Shown: positions 1 to 8,300 of the stretch, piece by piece
Numbering within the stretch: position 1 is the first letter of the stretch
Layout: each line of letters opens with the position of its first letter
Assembly (NCBI GenBank): GCA_030065875.1
Contig: JASJCR010000042.1
Location: 1-63,978, forward strand
Source of the DNA: Ardenticatenaceae bacterium
Lineage (GTDB): Bacteria > Chloroflexota > Anaerolineae > Promineifilales > Promineifilaceae
Direction of reading: 5' to 3'
DNA: 63,978 bases
Position numbers and translations under genes: made by a program
Notes under the pieces: model-generated
Told to the model about the DNA's origin: nothing
Seen by the model: the letters and a program-made list of their open reading frames with translations, nothing else
The model's database searches: none

Positions 1-538
1 CAGGAGGCAAAGGTTCAGCCGTCTCTTCGGCCGCTGTCTCGATCGGTTCTGCTGCATCTGTCGCGTCCTCACCCGCCTCTAAATCAGGCGGTTGATCTGA
101 AACCGGCTCGGCGGCCGATTCCGGCGGCTGCTCGATCTCCGGTTCCGTGATGTGAACAGACAGGTCATTTTCACTTTGAACCATGGTTGATAAAGCGACC
201 AGGGCAGATCGCCACCAGGCATCGCGATCTTCAATTTTTTCCCCAATCTCTTTGGGCAATTTAACTTTGACCGCCCCTTCGGCCGATTTTGCAAATTCGC
301 TCAGCGGGGTCGATTCATACTCCCGCCACAGCTCATTTTCAAGCGCATCGGCAAAAGACATCAAATCCGCCAGAGTACATTCGCGCAGCGGTTTAAATTC
401 GGTTTCCTGGCCGTTGGCATCATAGATTTGTATGTTGTCAGAAGGATAGAGCGTCACCGACACCTCGAAAGGAGTCGGGGCATCCGGCAGATCAACGGTA
501 ATCACCGCCTTATAGGCGGTGTGCTGCTCATTATTCAT
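1..538 (-). CDS. Unknown acidic-tailed protein downstream of the JAB protease (3' end beyond window)
   Basis: The frame reads leftward from ATG at 538 and stays open to base 1, so the C-terminus is missing. About 179 residues are visible. It starts MNNEQHTAYKAVITVDLPD. A roughly 130-residue part rich in alternating hydrophobic residues could be a small beta-rich domain. It is followed by a Glu/Pro/Ala-rich acidic tail, probably disordered. No family is recognised and no signal peptide or membrane segment is seen. Its ATG overlaps the end of the JAB gene by 8 bp, so the two are almost certainly cotranscribed and translationally coupled. That makes it a likely extra component (adaptor, substrate or scaffold) of the ubiquitin-like system; this role is inferred from position alone. 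Confidence 0.7.
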   Translation of the reverse strand, partial: MNNEQHTAYKAVITVDLPDAPTPFEVSVTLYPSDNIQIYDANGQETEFKPLRECTLADLMSFADALENELWREYESTPLSEFAKSAEGAVKVKLPKEIGEKIEDRDAWWRSALVALSTMVQSENDLSVHITEPEIEQPPESAAEPVSDQPPDLEAGEDATDAAEPIETAAEETAEPLPP

Positions 539-1826
539 CGGTTCTCCGTAACGGTTCCGGTTGTTCCACTGGCGAAACCAGTGAGGGGATCGGGTCTGTC
601 GGGGATTGGGTGGTTTCCCCAGGAATTAATTCAATGGTTGTGTGGCAGGCGCTTTCCAGGGTAGGCTGACCGCCTCGCATGAGGGCCACCAGTCGAATCT
701 CATAGCGGCCGGTTGGGAGATCTGCGGTTGACCAGCGACCTACCGACCCTAAAGATTGATCCCAGCGGCGGGTCTCAATGACCTGCCAGATCGAGGCAGG
801 CTGGTCGGCCGTATCGCCCAGGAGACGTGCTTCAAGCTGATAGCGAACCGCATCCGGCTGATCAGCTACTCCCCAAAATTGAACGGTTTCCCCAACCTGA
901 AATGTCTGTCCTATCATGGGTTCAGATAAAAAGAGGTCGTTTGCAGGGCAAGACAACCCCTGAGCGGCATACAAAGCCGCCTGTTCGTCGGCTAATATTC
1001 CAACCAAAACACGCTCAAGATCATTATTGCGGCGAATCAAGGGAATAAAAAATAATGTCGCTATTAAGCCACTGACTAAAGTGGCGATTAATCCAGCATA
1101 CAGACCGCGTCGTAGGGCCACGTCAAACATGTCACGCTCGCTGGCAACGGCCGTGGGCACATACCCATCAAATTCGCTGGCAGCATCACTGGCCATACGG
1201 TGCCACCAGCCGGCCAGGCCGGTATCGTACGCCGCGCGCCACGTCACGACCGACGTCTCGCTTTCCTGCGGCAGCTCGTAATATCCGGTAATGGGACCGA
1301 TCACGCCCCGCTCAACTTCCCAGCCGAAAAAGTTGGCCTCGTCGCGCAGCGGGTCGACCACCAGCCCCACCTGCCAGGGCAGGGTAAAGGCGGTCTGCTG
1401 AACAATTTCATCATCGCCCGAGAAAAACACCCCCAAATCGGGGTGGGTATGGAACCAGCCGACAATTTTTAAATCCGGATAGTTCGCTTCTCTTTCGCGA
1501 TGGGCCATCGACCAACTGTCGGCCGTCAACGTGAAGTGGACCGGTCCGTGATCGCGCGTCAATGCTGGAAGAGCAGCCACGATTTCGATGCACGGTTGGC
1601 CATCATCAATATACGAATGACCTAAAAGAAAGCCGCCAACTTCATTGCGCAAATCGCTTTTTCCGTGGCTGTCAACAATTTTTAAGGCCTCTTGATGGGC
1701 AAAAATTAGAAGCTCACCCTCTTCGGGTACACTGCCGTGTAAAATCGCTTGATCAGCCGTTTCAGGCCGGTCGCGATTGGGCAAATCGTTGAATTCTGTT
1801 GGCTCCAGGGCGATATCCATACTCAT
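531..1826 (-). CDS. Membrane-anchored JAMM/JAB (Mov34/MPN/PAD-1) metalloprotease, putative deconjugase
   Basis: The protein has 431 residues. Residues about 38-185 form a JAB/MPN domain with a complete zinc motif: E62 in NEVGGFLLG, H126 and H128 in HTHPD, then S136 and D139, matching E...HxHx7SxxD. In characterised families such domains cleave isopeptide bonds of ubiquitin-like conjugates or process their precursors. A single transmembrane helix follows at about 242-264. After it comes a roughly 130-residue beta-rich Ig-like region and a Thr/Pro/Glu-rich tail. The JAB domain is therefore probably cytosolic and the C-terminal domain outside the membrane; this topology is inferred. It lies 320 bp downstream of the E2 gene and overlaps the next gene by 8 bp. 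The start could be M1 or M3; no clear ribosome-binding site decides. Confidence 0.88.
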   Translation of the reverse strand: MSMDIALEPTEFNDLPNRDRPETADQAILHGSVPEEGELLIFAHQEALKIVDSHGKSDLRNEVGGFLLGHSYIDDGQPCIEIVAALPALTRDHGPVHFTLTADSWSMAHREREANYPDLKIVGWFHTHPDLGVFFSGDDEIVQQTAFTLPWQVGLVVDPLRDEANFFGWEVERGVIGPITGYYELPQESETSVVTWRAAYDTGLAGWWHRMASDAASEFDGYVPTAVASERDMFDVALRRGLYAGLIATLVSGLIATLFFIPLIRRNNDLERVLVGILADEQAALYAAQGLSCPANDLFLSEPMIGQTFQVGETVQFWGVADQPDAVRYQLEARLLGDTADQPASIWQVIETRRWDQSLGSVGRWSTADLPTGRYEIRLVALMRGGQPTLESACHTTIELIPGETTQSPTDPIPSLVSPVEQPEPLRRTDE

Positions 1827-2146
1827 GGCACTCTACACTCGCGCATTCCTGCTAAACCCTTAACGCGATGGTTAGAAGGGTGATTGGATGCAATTTACAT
1901 CTAAAGGCACACCACAAGAGAACTGTCAACTACAGATGACGAGGTTGGGGTGATCAGCAATGAATCACCCGGTAAACCTCCATTTCTTTTCGTTTTACTT
2001 TGGTAACTGTTCTGGTGCTCCGGCCGGTCTCCGACCGCGCCGGCTGGTGGCTCGGTGAGGACACCGGCCACAGCCTTTGAAGTGAGTTAACAACTTGAAT
2101 AGTTACTCAGTTTTTAATCTTGAGTGGCTTGAACGACAACCGGCCG
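1827..2146. other. 320-bp gap between E2 and JAB genes with GC-rich imperfect hairpins
   Basis: No coding region was found here. Around 2010-2078 there is a GC-rich segment. One imperfect hairpin pairs GGCTGGTGGCTCGGTG (2041 on) with CACCGGCCACAGCC, and a second, smaller inverted repeat (CCGGC/GCCGG) lies next to it. There is no clear T-run on the minus strand, so it is not a convincing terminator. It may be an mRNA-processing element, or it may hold a separate promoter for the JAB gene; neither can be settled by reading. It is the largest gap in an otherwise compact operon. Confidence 0.4.
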
Positions 2147-2692
2147 CTACAAAAAGTTAATGCCCAGGTCGTCTTCCTGCCCGGCTTCTGGTGCGCCAAT
2201 CACAATGCTATCCAGGAGTTGGGACGCGCCCTTAAGCTCCCGATCATCAATCGGGAAACGCTGCCGGTTGCGCATGGCCCAGGCGGCCGCCTTGCTGTTC
2301 ATGGGGTCTTTTGGCTCGTAATTTTTGTACTGAACCATATCCCCCATCGTCAGAACAAGCTCGTCCAAGGTTTTGGCCGGCCACCATGCCCCGATACACA
2401 CCGCACCCGTGGTATGAATATTGGGGTGAAAAATCGGCGTTTTCCACTTCAATTGGGGTTGTTTAAGCGGATATTCCGCGTGAAGATAGATACTAACCTC
2501 GTGCATCTCCCGCAGTTGGGGTGTTCCAGAGGAAGTCACGGCTTCTACCCCACGACATAAATAGCGAATGAGGTAGCGATCTGGCGGGTGGCCGTCGGTT
2601 TTAACGACCTGAATTAAATCAGATCGCTGAGCCAGATCTTTAATTTTTTGATAATCGTTTCGCAGTCGGGTTTCACGAATATTAAATGACAT
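2147..2692 (-). CDS. E2-like ubiquitin-conjugating enzyme with HPN motif and catalytic Cys99
   Basis: The protein has 181 residues with a UBC fold across about residues 8-145. The HPN motif is H89-P90-N91 (in PIFHPNIHTTG) and the candidate catalytic Cys is C99 (GAVCIGAW). The 8-residue spacing from Asn to Cys is the same as in eukaryotic E2s such as UbcH5. A downstream helix with W/P (WWPAKTLDEL) and the DPMNSKAAAW segment also match canonical E2 helices. The role would be to take the ubiquitin-like protein from the E1 as a thioester and pass it to a target. The start is supported by AAGG 7 nt upstream. The C-terminal 35 residues are less conserved in type. The gene lies between the UBL and JAB genes. 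An inactive RWD-like protein is unlikely because HPN and Cys are intact. Confidence 0.88.
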   Translation of the reverse strand: MSFNIRETRLRNDYQKIKDLAQRSDLIQVVKTDGHPPDRYLIRYLCRGVEAVTSSGTPQLREMHEVSIYLHAEYPLKQPQLKWKTPIFHPNIHTTGAVCIGAWWPAKTLDELVLTMGDMVQYKNYEPKDPMNSKAAAWAMRNRQRFPIDDRELKGASQLLDSIVIGAPEAGQEDDLGINFL

Positions 2693-2750
2693 CTTTTTAC
2701 CTTAAAAGGCACAAAACGACGAAAACAAATTGGGCTGGATCATATCCAAA

Positions 2751-2769
2751 GGGCGGAGAATCTCCGCCC
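2751..2769. other. Perfect 8-bp hairpin between UBL and E2 genes
   Basis: GGGCGGAG and CTCCGCCC are perfectly complementary around a 3-nt loop in the 107-bp UBL-E2 spacer. On the coding (minus) strand only three T follow, so it is weak as a terminator. It could protect the 3' end of the UBL message or make the UBL more abundant than the enzymes; this is inference. Confidence 0.45.
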
Positions 2770-2799
2770 TCTCCCAACGACACCTCGCAGGTGACTTCT

Positions 2800-3066
2800 T
2801 TAGCCAGCGGTTACTTCTGGAAACAAGCTCAAAATATCGTCGGTCTTGACCCCAGCATCATTGAGGGATTGTTCTTCGCTGAGACGACGGCCGGAATCAC
2901 GATGATCGAGCCGATAGGTAATCGGATTCGCGCCTTGCGTCGTCGGCAAGCCCATTTTCGTTACCAGGGCCGGGATTAAGCGGCGCATCGGTACATCATT
3001 TGGGAGTTCCACCGGCGTCTTCTTTGAACCTGTGGGATCGTAAATAATTACTTTTACTTGAGACAT
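2800..3066 (-). CDS. YukD/EsaB-type ubiquitin-like protein ending in Ala-Gly
   Basis: The protein has 88 residues and fits the ubiquitin-like pattern of the YukD/EsaB family: an N-terminal strand (QVKVIIYDP), a LPNDVPMRRLIPALVTKMGL segment for the first turn and helix, TYRLDHRDSGRRLSEEQSL, and GVKTDDILSLFPE. It ends in EVTAG, a C-terminal glycine, as needed for adenylation by an E1. Two glycines are usual, and no extra residues follow, so it could be activated without proteolytic maturation. The ribosome-binding site GGAGG sits about 10 nt before ATG. It lies between E1 and E2 genes, which argues that it is the modifier rather than a type VII secretion component, since no ESX/Yuk genes are present. 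Confidence 0.85.
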   Translation of the reverse strand: MSQVKVIIYDPTGSKKTPVELPNDVPMRRLIPALVTKMGLPTTQGANPITYRLDHRDSGRRLSEEQSLNDAGVKTDDILSLFPEVTAG

Positions 3067-3080
3067 CGTTGAGTTACCTC

Positions 3081-3140
3081 CAACTTACTTACTAATTGCT
3101 ATTTACTAATTGGTAATTACTAATTACTAATTATTATACG
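3081..3140. repeat. Heptameric repeat, TACTAAT/TAATTAC type
   Basis: About eight consecutive degenerate 7-bp units (TACTAAT, TGCTATT, TACTAAT, TGGTAAT, TACTAAT, TACTAAT and similar) fill most of the E1-UBL spacer. The period is exactly 7 and the units differ from those at other loci. It belongs to the same class as the other heptamer regions listed here. Confidence 0.8.
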
Positions 3141-3175
3141 TACATTTGTTTCACGGGTTGCACCGGTGAGGCAAC

Positions 3176-4348
3176 CTACTGAAAATCAAAAAACTTTGCC
3201 TTGTCACCGGTAATTTCCAGAAAAATCGCTTTCTCGCCATTGGCGGCTCGCAAAACGGTCATTGGGGGCTGATCGATCTCGGCCAGCGTCTTGTTCAGGA
3301 AATCTTCACTACCATCGAGACGATACGTTAATTTCATCTCTTTCTGACCGTCCCCGGTGCCTTCCAGAACGCTTTCGGTTAAATTGGCCATGCGCTTAAA
3401 TAAAAATTCCTCTTGCCCGGTTGATGGATCGGTCATACTGATGACCAATTCTGTCGAAAATTCAAGAACCGTTTCATCCCCAAGGTGTTGGCGAGCGATG
3501 GCCAATAATTCCGCCAGCGTTGTCTGATCAGCGCAGCTGTCGGGGAGTTCAACAATCGGATCGAGCGGCTGGTGAATGCGATCTTCGATCACCGGGTATT
3601 CGGTTTTGTAGATGTCGTTGGTCAGCCCATTTACCAGCAGGGCCACGCCAGGTTCAACCTCCATATCGTGGATGAGTTTGAGCGCTTCCTGTGTTTGAAA
3701 AGCGGCCACAATCGAGGCGCTGGTCGGGGTGGTTGGCACCTTCCCCTGCAAAATGTTCTCGCGGGCCAACAGCGGGCATGAGTAGCGCAAGCTAATCAGC
3801 TGATAATCTCGATCGCTGAGGGTGCATTCATAATTTGCTCCCCCTTTAGCCGGCCAGAACACCCGCACGATGCCCATCAATTCCTGAATGGCACCATCGA
3901 CCCACGGACGACCAACCGATTGCGCAAAGCGATCAATGGACAAGCGCGCTTCTCGATTGTCGAGGCAGCCGATGATGACATCAGCGTGGCGAAACACACC
4001 CAGGCCCAGACCGTGATTGATATCACCGTGCCATGTTTTTACCTGGACATCGGGATTTAACTCTTTGACCCGCTGGGCGGCGACATCAACTTTGCGACGG
4101 CCGCGATCTTCAGCTCGAAACAAAACAGAACGGCTGAGATTGCTGTCATCGATCGTATCAAAGTCGGCGATGATTAACCGGCCGATCCCCATCAGGGCCA
4201 AATTTTTGAGCACTTCATTTCCCAAAGCACCGGCCCCGATGACCAGAGCGGTTGCTTCACGGACAACTTCCTGTTTCCACCAGCTAATATAGCTAAAAGT
4301 GTGGTACCGATCGGTATCCGGATCGGTAATGACAATAGGTTCTTCCAT
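3176..4348 (-). CDS. E1-like ThiF-fold ubiquitin-activating enzyme with C-terminal ubiquitin-fold-like domain
   Basis: The protein has 390 residues from the chosen ATG at 4348. It shows the E1/MoeB/ThiF adenylation core: DRYH near the start, nucleotide loop VIGAGALGNEVL (about 36-47), the acidic ADFDTIDDSNLSRS segment with Arg73, and GCLDNREAR. Cys175 (YECTLSD) and Cys191 (YSCPLLAREN) sit as in UBA3-type E1s, so Cys191 is the best candidate for the thioester. KVPTTPTSASIVAAFQTQEA closes the domain. The last roughly 110 residues (from about 277, TTLAELLAIARQHLG) resemble the ubiquitin-fold domain that recruits E2. A longer form beginning at GTG 4426 is possible but has no ribosome-binding site. 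It is the first gene of the UBL operon, 108 bp after nth. Confidence 0.88.
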   Translation of the reverse strand: MEEPIVITDPDTDRYHTFSYISWWKQEVVREATALVIGAGALGNEVLKNLALMGIGRLIIADFDTIDDSNLSRSVLFRAEDRGRRKVDVAAQRVKELNPDVQVKTWHGDINHGLGLGVFRHADVIIGCLDNREARLSIDRFAQSVGRPWVDGAIQELMGIVRVFWPAKGGANYECTLSDRDYQLISLRYSCPLLARENILQGKVPTTPTSASIVAAFQTQEALKLIHDMEVEPGVALLVNGLTNDIYKTEYPVIEDRIHQPLDPIVELPDSCADQTTLAELLAIARQHLGDETVLEFSTELVISMTDPSTGQEEFLFKRMANLTESVLEGTGDGQKEMKLTYRLDGSEDFLNKTLAEIDQPPMTVLRAANGEKAIFLEITGDKAKFFDFQ

Positions 4349-4456
4349 ATTCGGGTTTCCAATCAAATCAATTAAATCATGTTTAATGTCGTTGGCTTTA
4401 CGCGGATTTAAAGATAGCGGTTGCACAGAAGAGATAAGAAATTCGTAGGTATTTTA

Positions 4457-5104
4457 CTATCGATCCTCTTGAAACAAATCGGGAATGCCATATTTGGAAC
4501 AAATGGGGCATTGATGCGGATCGTGACCCCGGGCCGGGCAATATTCCCGGCCGAAGTAAATAATCTGCAAATGCAGATCATTCCATTTTTCTTTTGGAAA
4601 AAGATGTTTTAAATCTTTTTCGGTCTGCTTCACATTCTTGCCGGTCGATAAGCCCCAGCGATAAGCCAGCCGATGAATGTGGGTATCGACCGGGAATGCC
4701 GGAACGCCAAACGCTTGAGACATCACCACCGAGGCGGTTTTATGCCCAACTCCTGGGAGTGCCTCTAGTTCTTTAAAGGTTTTTGGAACCTGACCGCCAT
4801 GATTTTGCAGCAGCAAATGGGACAAATCATAGATCGCCTGTGATTTTCGGGGAGCTAACCCGCACGGCCGGATGATCTTTTTGATCTCTTCCACGGTATG
4901 CGTCACCATCTCCTGCGGCGTATCGGCCATCGCAAAAAGATCGAGGGTGACCTGATTAACCCGCACATCGGTACATTGAGCGGACAGCAAAACGGCCACC
5001 AGCAGCGTGTATGGGCCATCATGCTGCAAGGGGATGGGCGGATCAGGATAAAGGCCTTCTAAGATGGCGGCGATTTTGTCTGCTTTTTTTTGAACGTCAT
5101 TCAT
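4457..5104 (-). CDS. nth: Endonuclease III (DNA glycosylase/AP lyase)
   Basis: The protein has 215 residues, normal length for the family. It excises oxidised pyrimidines and cuts abasic sites in base excision repair. The helix-hairpin-helix LPGVGHKTASVV holds the catalytic lysine, and VDTHIHRL holds the catalytic aspartate. The C-terminal iron-sulfur loop is unusual: the cysteine pattern reads C-x9-C-x2-C-x5-P instead of C-x6-C-x2-C-x5-C. The fourth Cys is replaced by Pro and the first spacing is longer, so a normal [4Fe-4S] cluster is doubtful. It lies immediately upstream of the UBL operon on the same strand, which may be coincidental. Confidence 0.93.
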   Translation of the reverse strand: MNDVQKKADKIAAILEGLYPDPPIPLQHDGPYTLLVAVLLSAQCTDVRVNQVTLDLFAMADTPQEMVTHTVEEIKKIIRPCGLAPRKSQAIYDLSHLLLQNHGGQVPKTFKELEALPGVGHKTASVVMSQAFGVPAFPVDTHIHRLAYRWGLSTGKNVKQTEKDLKHLFPKEKWNDLHLQIIYFGREYCPARGHDPHQCPICSKYGIPDLFQEDR

Positions 5105-5130
5105 AGCGTTATAGCCTGGCGCTGGCGCGC

Positions 5131-5253
5131 CGGTTAGCTAATTAGCTCGGTGCTTCGCACCTCTCAGCTAATAGCTGAAAGCTGACAGGGGCACAGCCCC
5201 GTGCTGAAGGCCACTAAGGCCATCGGCGCCGAGCCAGTCAGCTAATTCTAACC
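5131..5253. repeat. Heptameric repeat with cluster of short hairpins between nth and YYY gene
   Basis: The spacer between divergent genes contains 7-bp units (TCTCAGC, TAATAGC, TGAAAGC, TGACAGG), with a matching inverted AGCTAATTAGC. It also has a run of small palindromes: GGTGC-TTC-GCACC, GGGGC-ACA-GCCCC and GGCC-ACTAA-GGCC. The promoters for both genes must lie in or beside this repeat, but none could be identified. Confidence 0.65.
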
Positions 5254-5341
5254 CTATCCCTAAATCAAGACACCTTTCAGACAGATCATGCTACAATTCC
5301 CCGCTGCGGAATTTAATGACTGCGCGTGTATCAATTGTGTT

Positions 5342-8300
5342 ATGGAAGAAAATCAAAACCTGGAACCGCCACAACCATCAAAAAACCGCAGGCTCCTGCC
5401 GCTTCTTCTGCTAATAATCATATTGGCTTTAGGAGGATATTTTCGCTTTGTAGGCTTGAATTGGGATGGGTATACACACCTGCATCCGGATGAACGATTT
5501 TTAACAATCGTTACCACTCGCCTCGATTGGCCGAGCGGCCTGCTCAACTATCTGCGCACCTCAGAATCCCCGCTAAACCCCTATAACAAGGGAGAATCGT
5601 TTTACGTATACGGCAATTTCCCAATGACCGTTACTTTTTTTAGCGGTCAAATTGCGGATTCGCTGCGCACGTTGTGCCCTGAAGGAGCGGATTCAATTTG
5701 GTGTCGCTCCCCGCTTTCCAGCTACGATGGTGTTCACCTGGTCGGCCGACTGTTATCCGGTCTGGTTGATCTGGTTGCGGTTTTCTTCACCTTTTTACTC
5801 GGTCGCCGCCTGTATGGTCGCAGCGCCGGGTTGATTGCCGCCTTTTTGATGGCCACGGCCGTGATGCCGATCCAGCAATCCCATTTTTACACCATGGACA
5901 ATTGGGCGGCCGCATTTTGCACCGCTGCCCTTTATGCGGCCGTCAGAGCCAGCAAGAATGCCGTGCGGCTTCGATGGTGGGCGATATTTGGGGTGATGCT
6001 CGGCCTGGCCGCCGCATCTCGAGTTAACGTGGCCCCAATCGCCCTGATGGCCGGGGTGGCCGGCATGATTTGGCTCATTCGACGGTACCAGCAAAGTGAG
6101 GCGCAGCCCCGCCACATTTTGCACTTCATGCGCCGCGGTGAAGGCAACATCGATCTCCAGTGGGTGCTGATTGGCGGCATGTTGGCCGCCATCGTCTCCA
6201 TAGCAATTTTCCGGGTGGCAATGCCCTATGCCTTTAGCGATGCCCAAATCGCCCGTCAAACTTTTCTCGAAGAAACCGGGATAGAACCCAGCAGCGCCCG
6301 GGTCTTCGTTCAAAGCATCATCGGCTTTAATCCCCAATGGCTGGCCAATCTCGAAGAAATTCAGCGTTTGCAGGCCCCGGAAGCGGTTTTCCCACCGGCG
6401 CTGCAGTGGGTTGATCGGCCGGCGATCATTTTTCCATTAACCAACATGCTTCTTTACGGGTTGGGTCCCCTGGCCGGTTTGCTGGCCTGGATCGGTTTTT
6501 GCGTCGCTCTGTGGCGAATCATTCAAGCAAAACCGGAATGGTCGATGCATCTTTTACCGGTGGCCTGGGTTGGTCTCTACTTCCTATTTATTGGGACCCG
6601 CTGGGTAAAATCCATTCGGTACTTCTTGCCGATTTATCCAGCGCTGTTTATTCTGGCAGGGTGGTTCCTCGTCTTTTTGATCCAGCGCAGCGGTGTGACC
6701 CACGACCGCTGGCGCGAAATTAACTGGCGCACCCCCCGAACATGGGCCGCAACCACTTTGCTGAGCTTAACGTTAGTCACCAGCCTGCTGTGGGCCAACG
6801 CCTTTGTCGAAATTTATCGCCAGCCGATGACCCGCGTCGCCGCCAGTGACTGGATGTATGAAAATATCCCCACGGCCGCAACCCTAATCTATGAAGCAAA
6901 CGGCACCACGCAGGAGCAGCAGCTGCCGCTGACAGGGGTGGAGCTCGGTCAAGGAGTTCCGGACATCCCCATCTCTTTTTCTTTGCCGGTTGATGGGGTG
7001 ATTACCGGCGTGCGGTTCAACTATGTCTCTGATAGTGATGGGCAACCGGCCGATCAGGAAACGCTGCGGGCATCTGTGGGCGGCGCATTTGGAACCGGGA
7101 CCTCAGTTGAGGGGGTGACGACTGTTGATTTAACATCCACCCGCACCGCTGTTGAAATTCCGTTGACACCCACCCTGATACCCAAAGAGATCAATCAGAC
7201 GATCTTTTTGTCGGCCGGTGAAGGGGGCAATTTCCGGCTTGATACCTCGGTGTTGACCAGCGAACATTGGGATGACGCGCTGCCGACCCGGGTCGGCGGC
7301 CGGGATCCGTTTTCACAATATTTTCGGGGTCTGCCGGATGGACCGATGACGACCACCTTCCCGGACAACGATCCGACCAAGATCGACAATCTGGTTACCT
7401 GGCTCGATCAGGCTGATTTTGTGGTGATTACCAGTCAGCGTTCGCTTTGGTCCCTGCCTCGACTGCCGCTCACCTACCCGCTAATGATTCGCTACTACGA
7501 GGGGTTGTTTAACGGCGAGTTGGGATACGAGCTGGCCGCTGAGTTTCACGGTGACATTCGCATTGGCCCGCTGCATATCAGCGACACAACCGGCCAAATC
7601 GGCTGGGGTGAACCGCCCGATGTGGGCTGGCCCCCGCCGGGAGATTTAGCCGCGGAAGAAGCGTTTAGCGTCTATGACCATCCTCCGGTCTGGATATTCC
7701 GAAAAACGGCCGATTTTGATCCGGCCGCCGTTCGACAAATCTTTGAAGCGGTTGATCGCAGCTTTGTGGTCACCATGAATCCCCTTGAAGCCACCCAGGC
7801 GGTCAACGGGCTTCTCTTAACCCCGGAACAGGCGGTGAATCAACAAAGCGGCGGGACTTTTAGAGAAGTATTTAACCTCGATGGGATTTTGTCGAATAAC
7901 GGCATTCTGGCCACGATTGTGTGGTGGCTGCTGGTGATTATTTTGGGTTGGGCAGCCTTTCCTGTTTCCTTTGTGATCTTTAGAGGATTCGCCGATCGAG
8001 GTTACGCCTTAAGTCGGATTTTAGCCGTCCTGTTTCTTTCCTGGTTTAGCTGGTTTGGTGCCAGTTTGGGATGGGCCTCTTTTAGCGGACGAACCATGTG
8101 GCTGGGTGCGGGCGTGCTGCTGCTTCTCGCTCTGGGGTTAGCCTGGAAAAATCGCCGGGAGCTGGCCGCGTTTATCTCGCAAAAATGGCGTCTTCTCCTT
8201 ATATTGGAGGGGGTGGGCGTGTTTTTCTTCGCCCTGCAGCTGATGCTGCGGCTGGGCAATCCGGACGTGTGGCACGTCATCTGGGGTGGTGAAAAACCGA

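Noticed and set aside
2010..2078. A tRNA or structured RNA in the E2-JAB gap
   Set aside because: The segment is GC-rich and forms imperfect hairpins, but no cloverleaf, T-loop motif or anticodon arm can be drawn.
2120..2560. A plus-strand frame of 146 codons opposite the E2 gene
   Set aside because: The E2 on the other strand has full catalytic motifs; this frame has no recognisable domain.
2800..3066. A type VII secretion (ESX/Yuk) component
   Set aside because: YukD-like proteins occur there, but no EssC/EccC ATPase, WXG100 or other secretion gene is present, whereas E1, E2 and JAB genes are.
531..4426. A CBASS type II defence operon
   Set aside because: CBASS type II has a CD-NTase, a fused E1-E2 (Cap2) and an effector. 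None of the first or last is seen, and E1 and E2 are separate here, though genes left of base 1 are not visible.
5795..6337. A minus-strand frame of 180 codons inside the YYY gene
   Set aside because: It is antisense to membrane helices of a clear gene and has no family or start signal.
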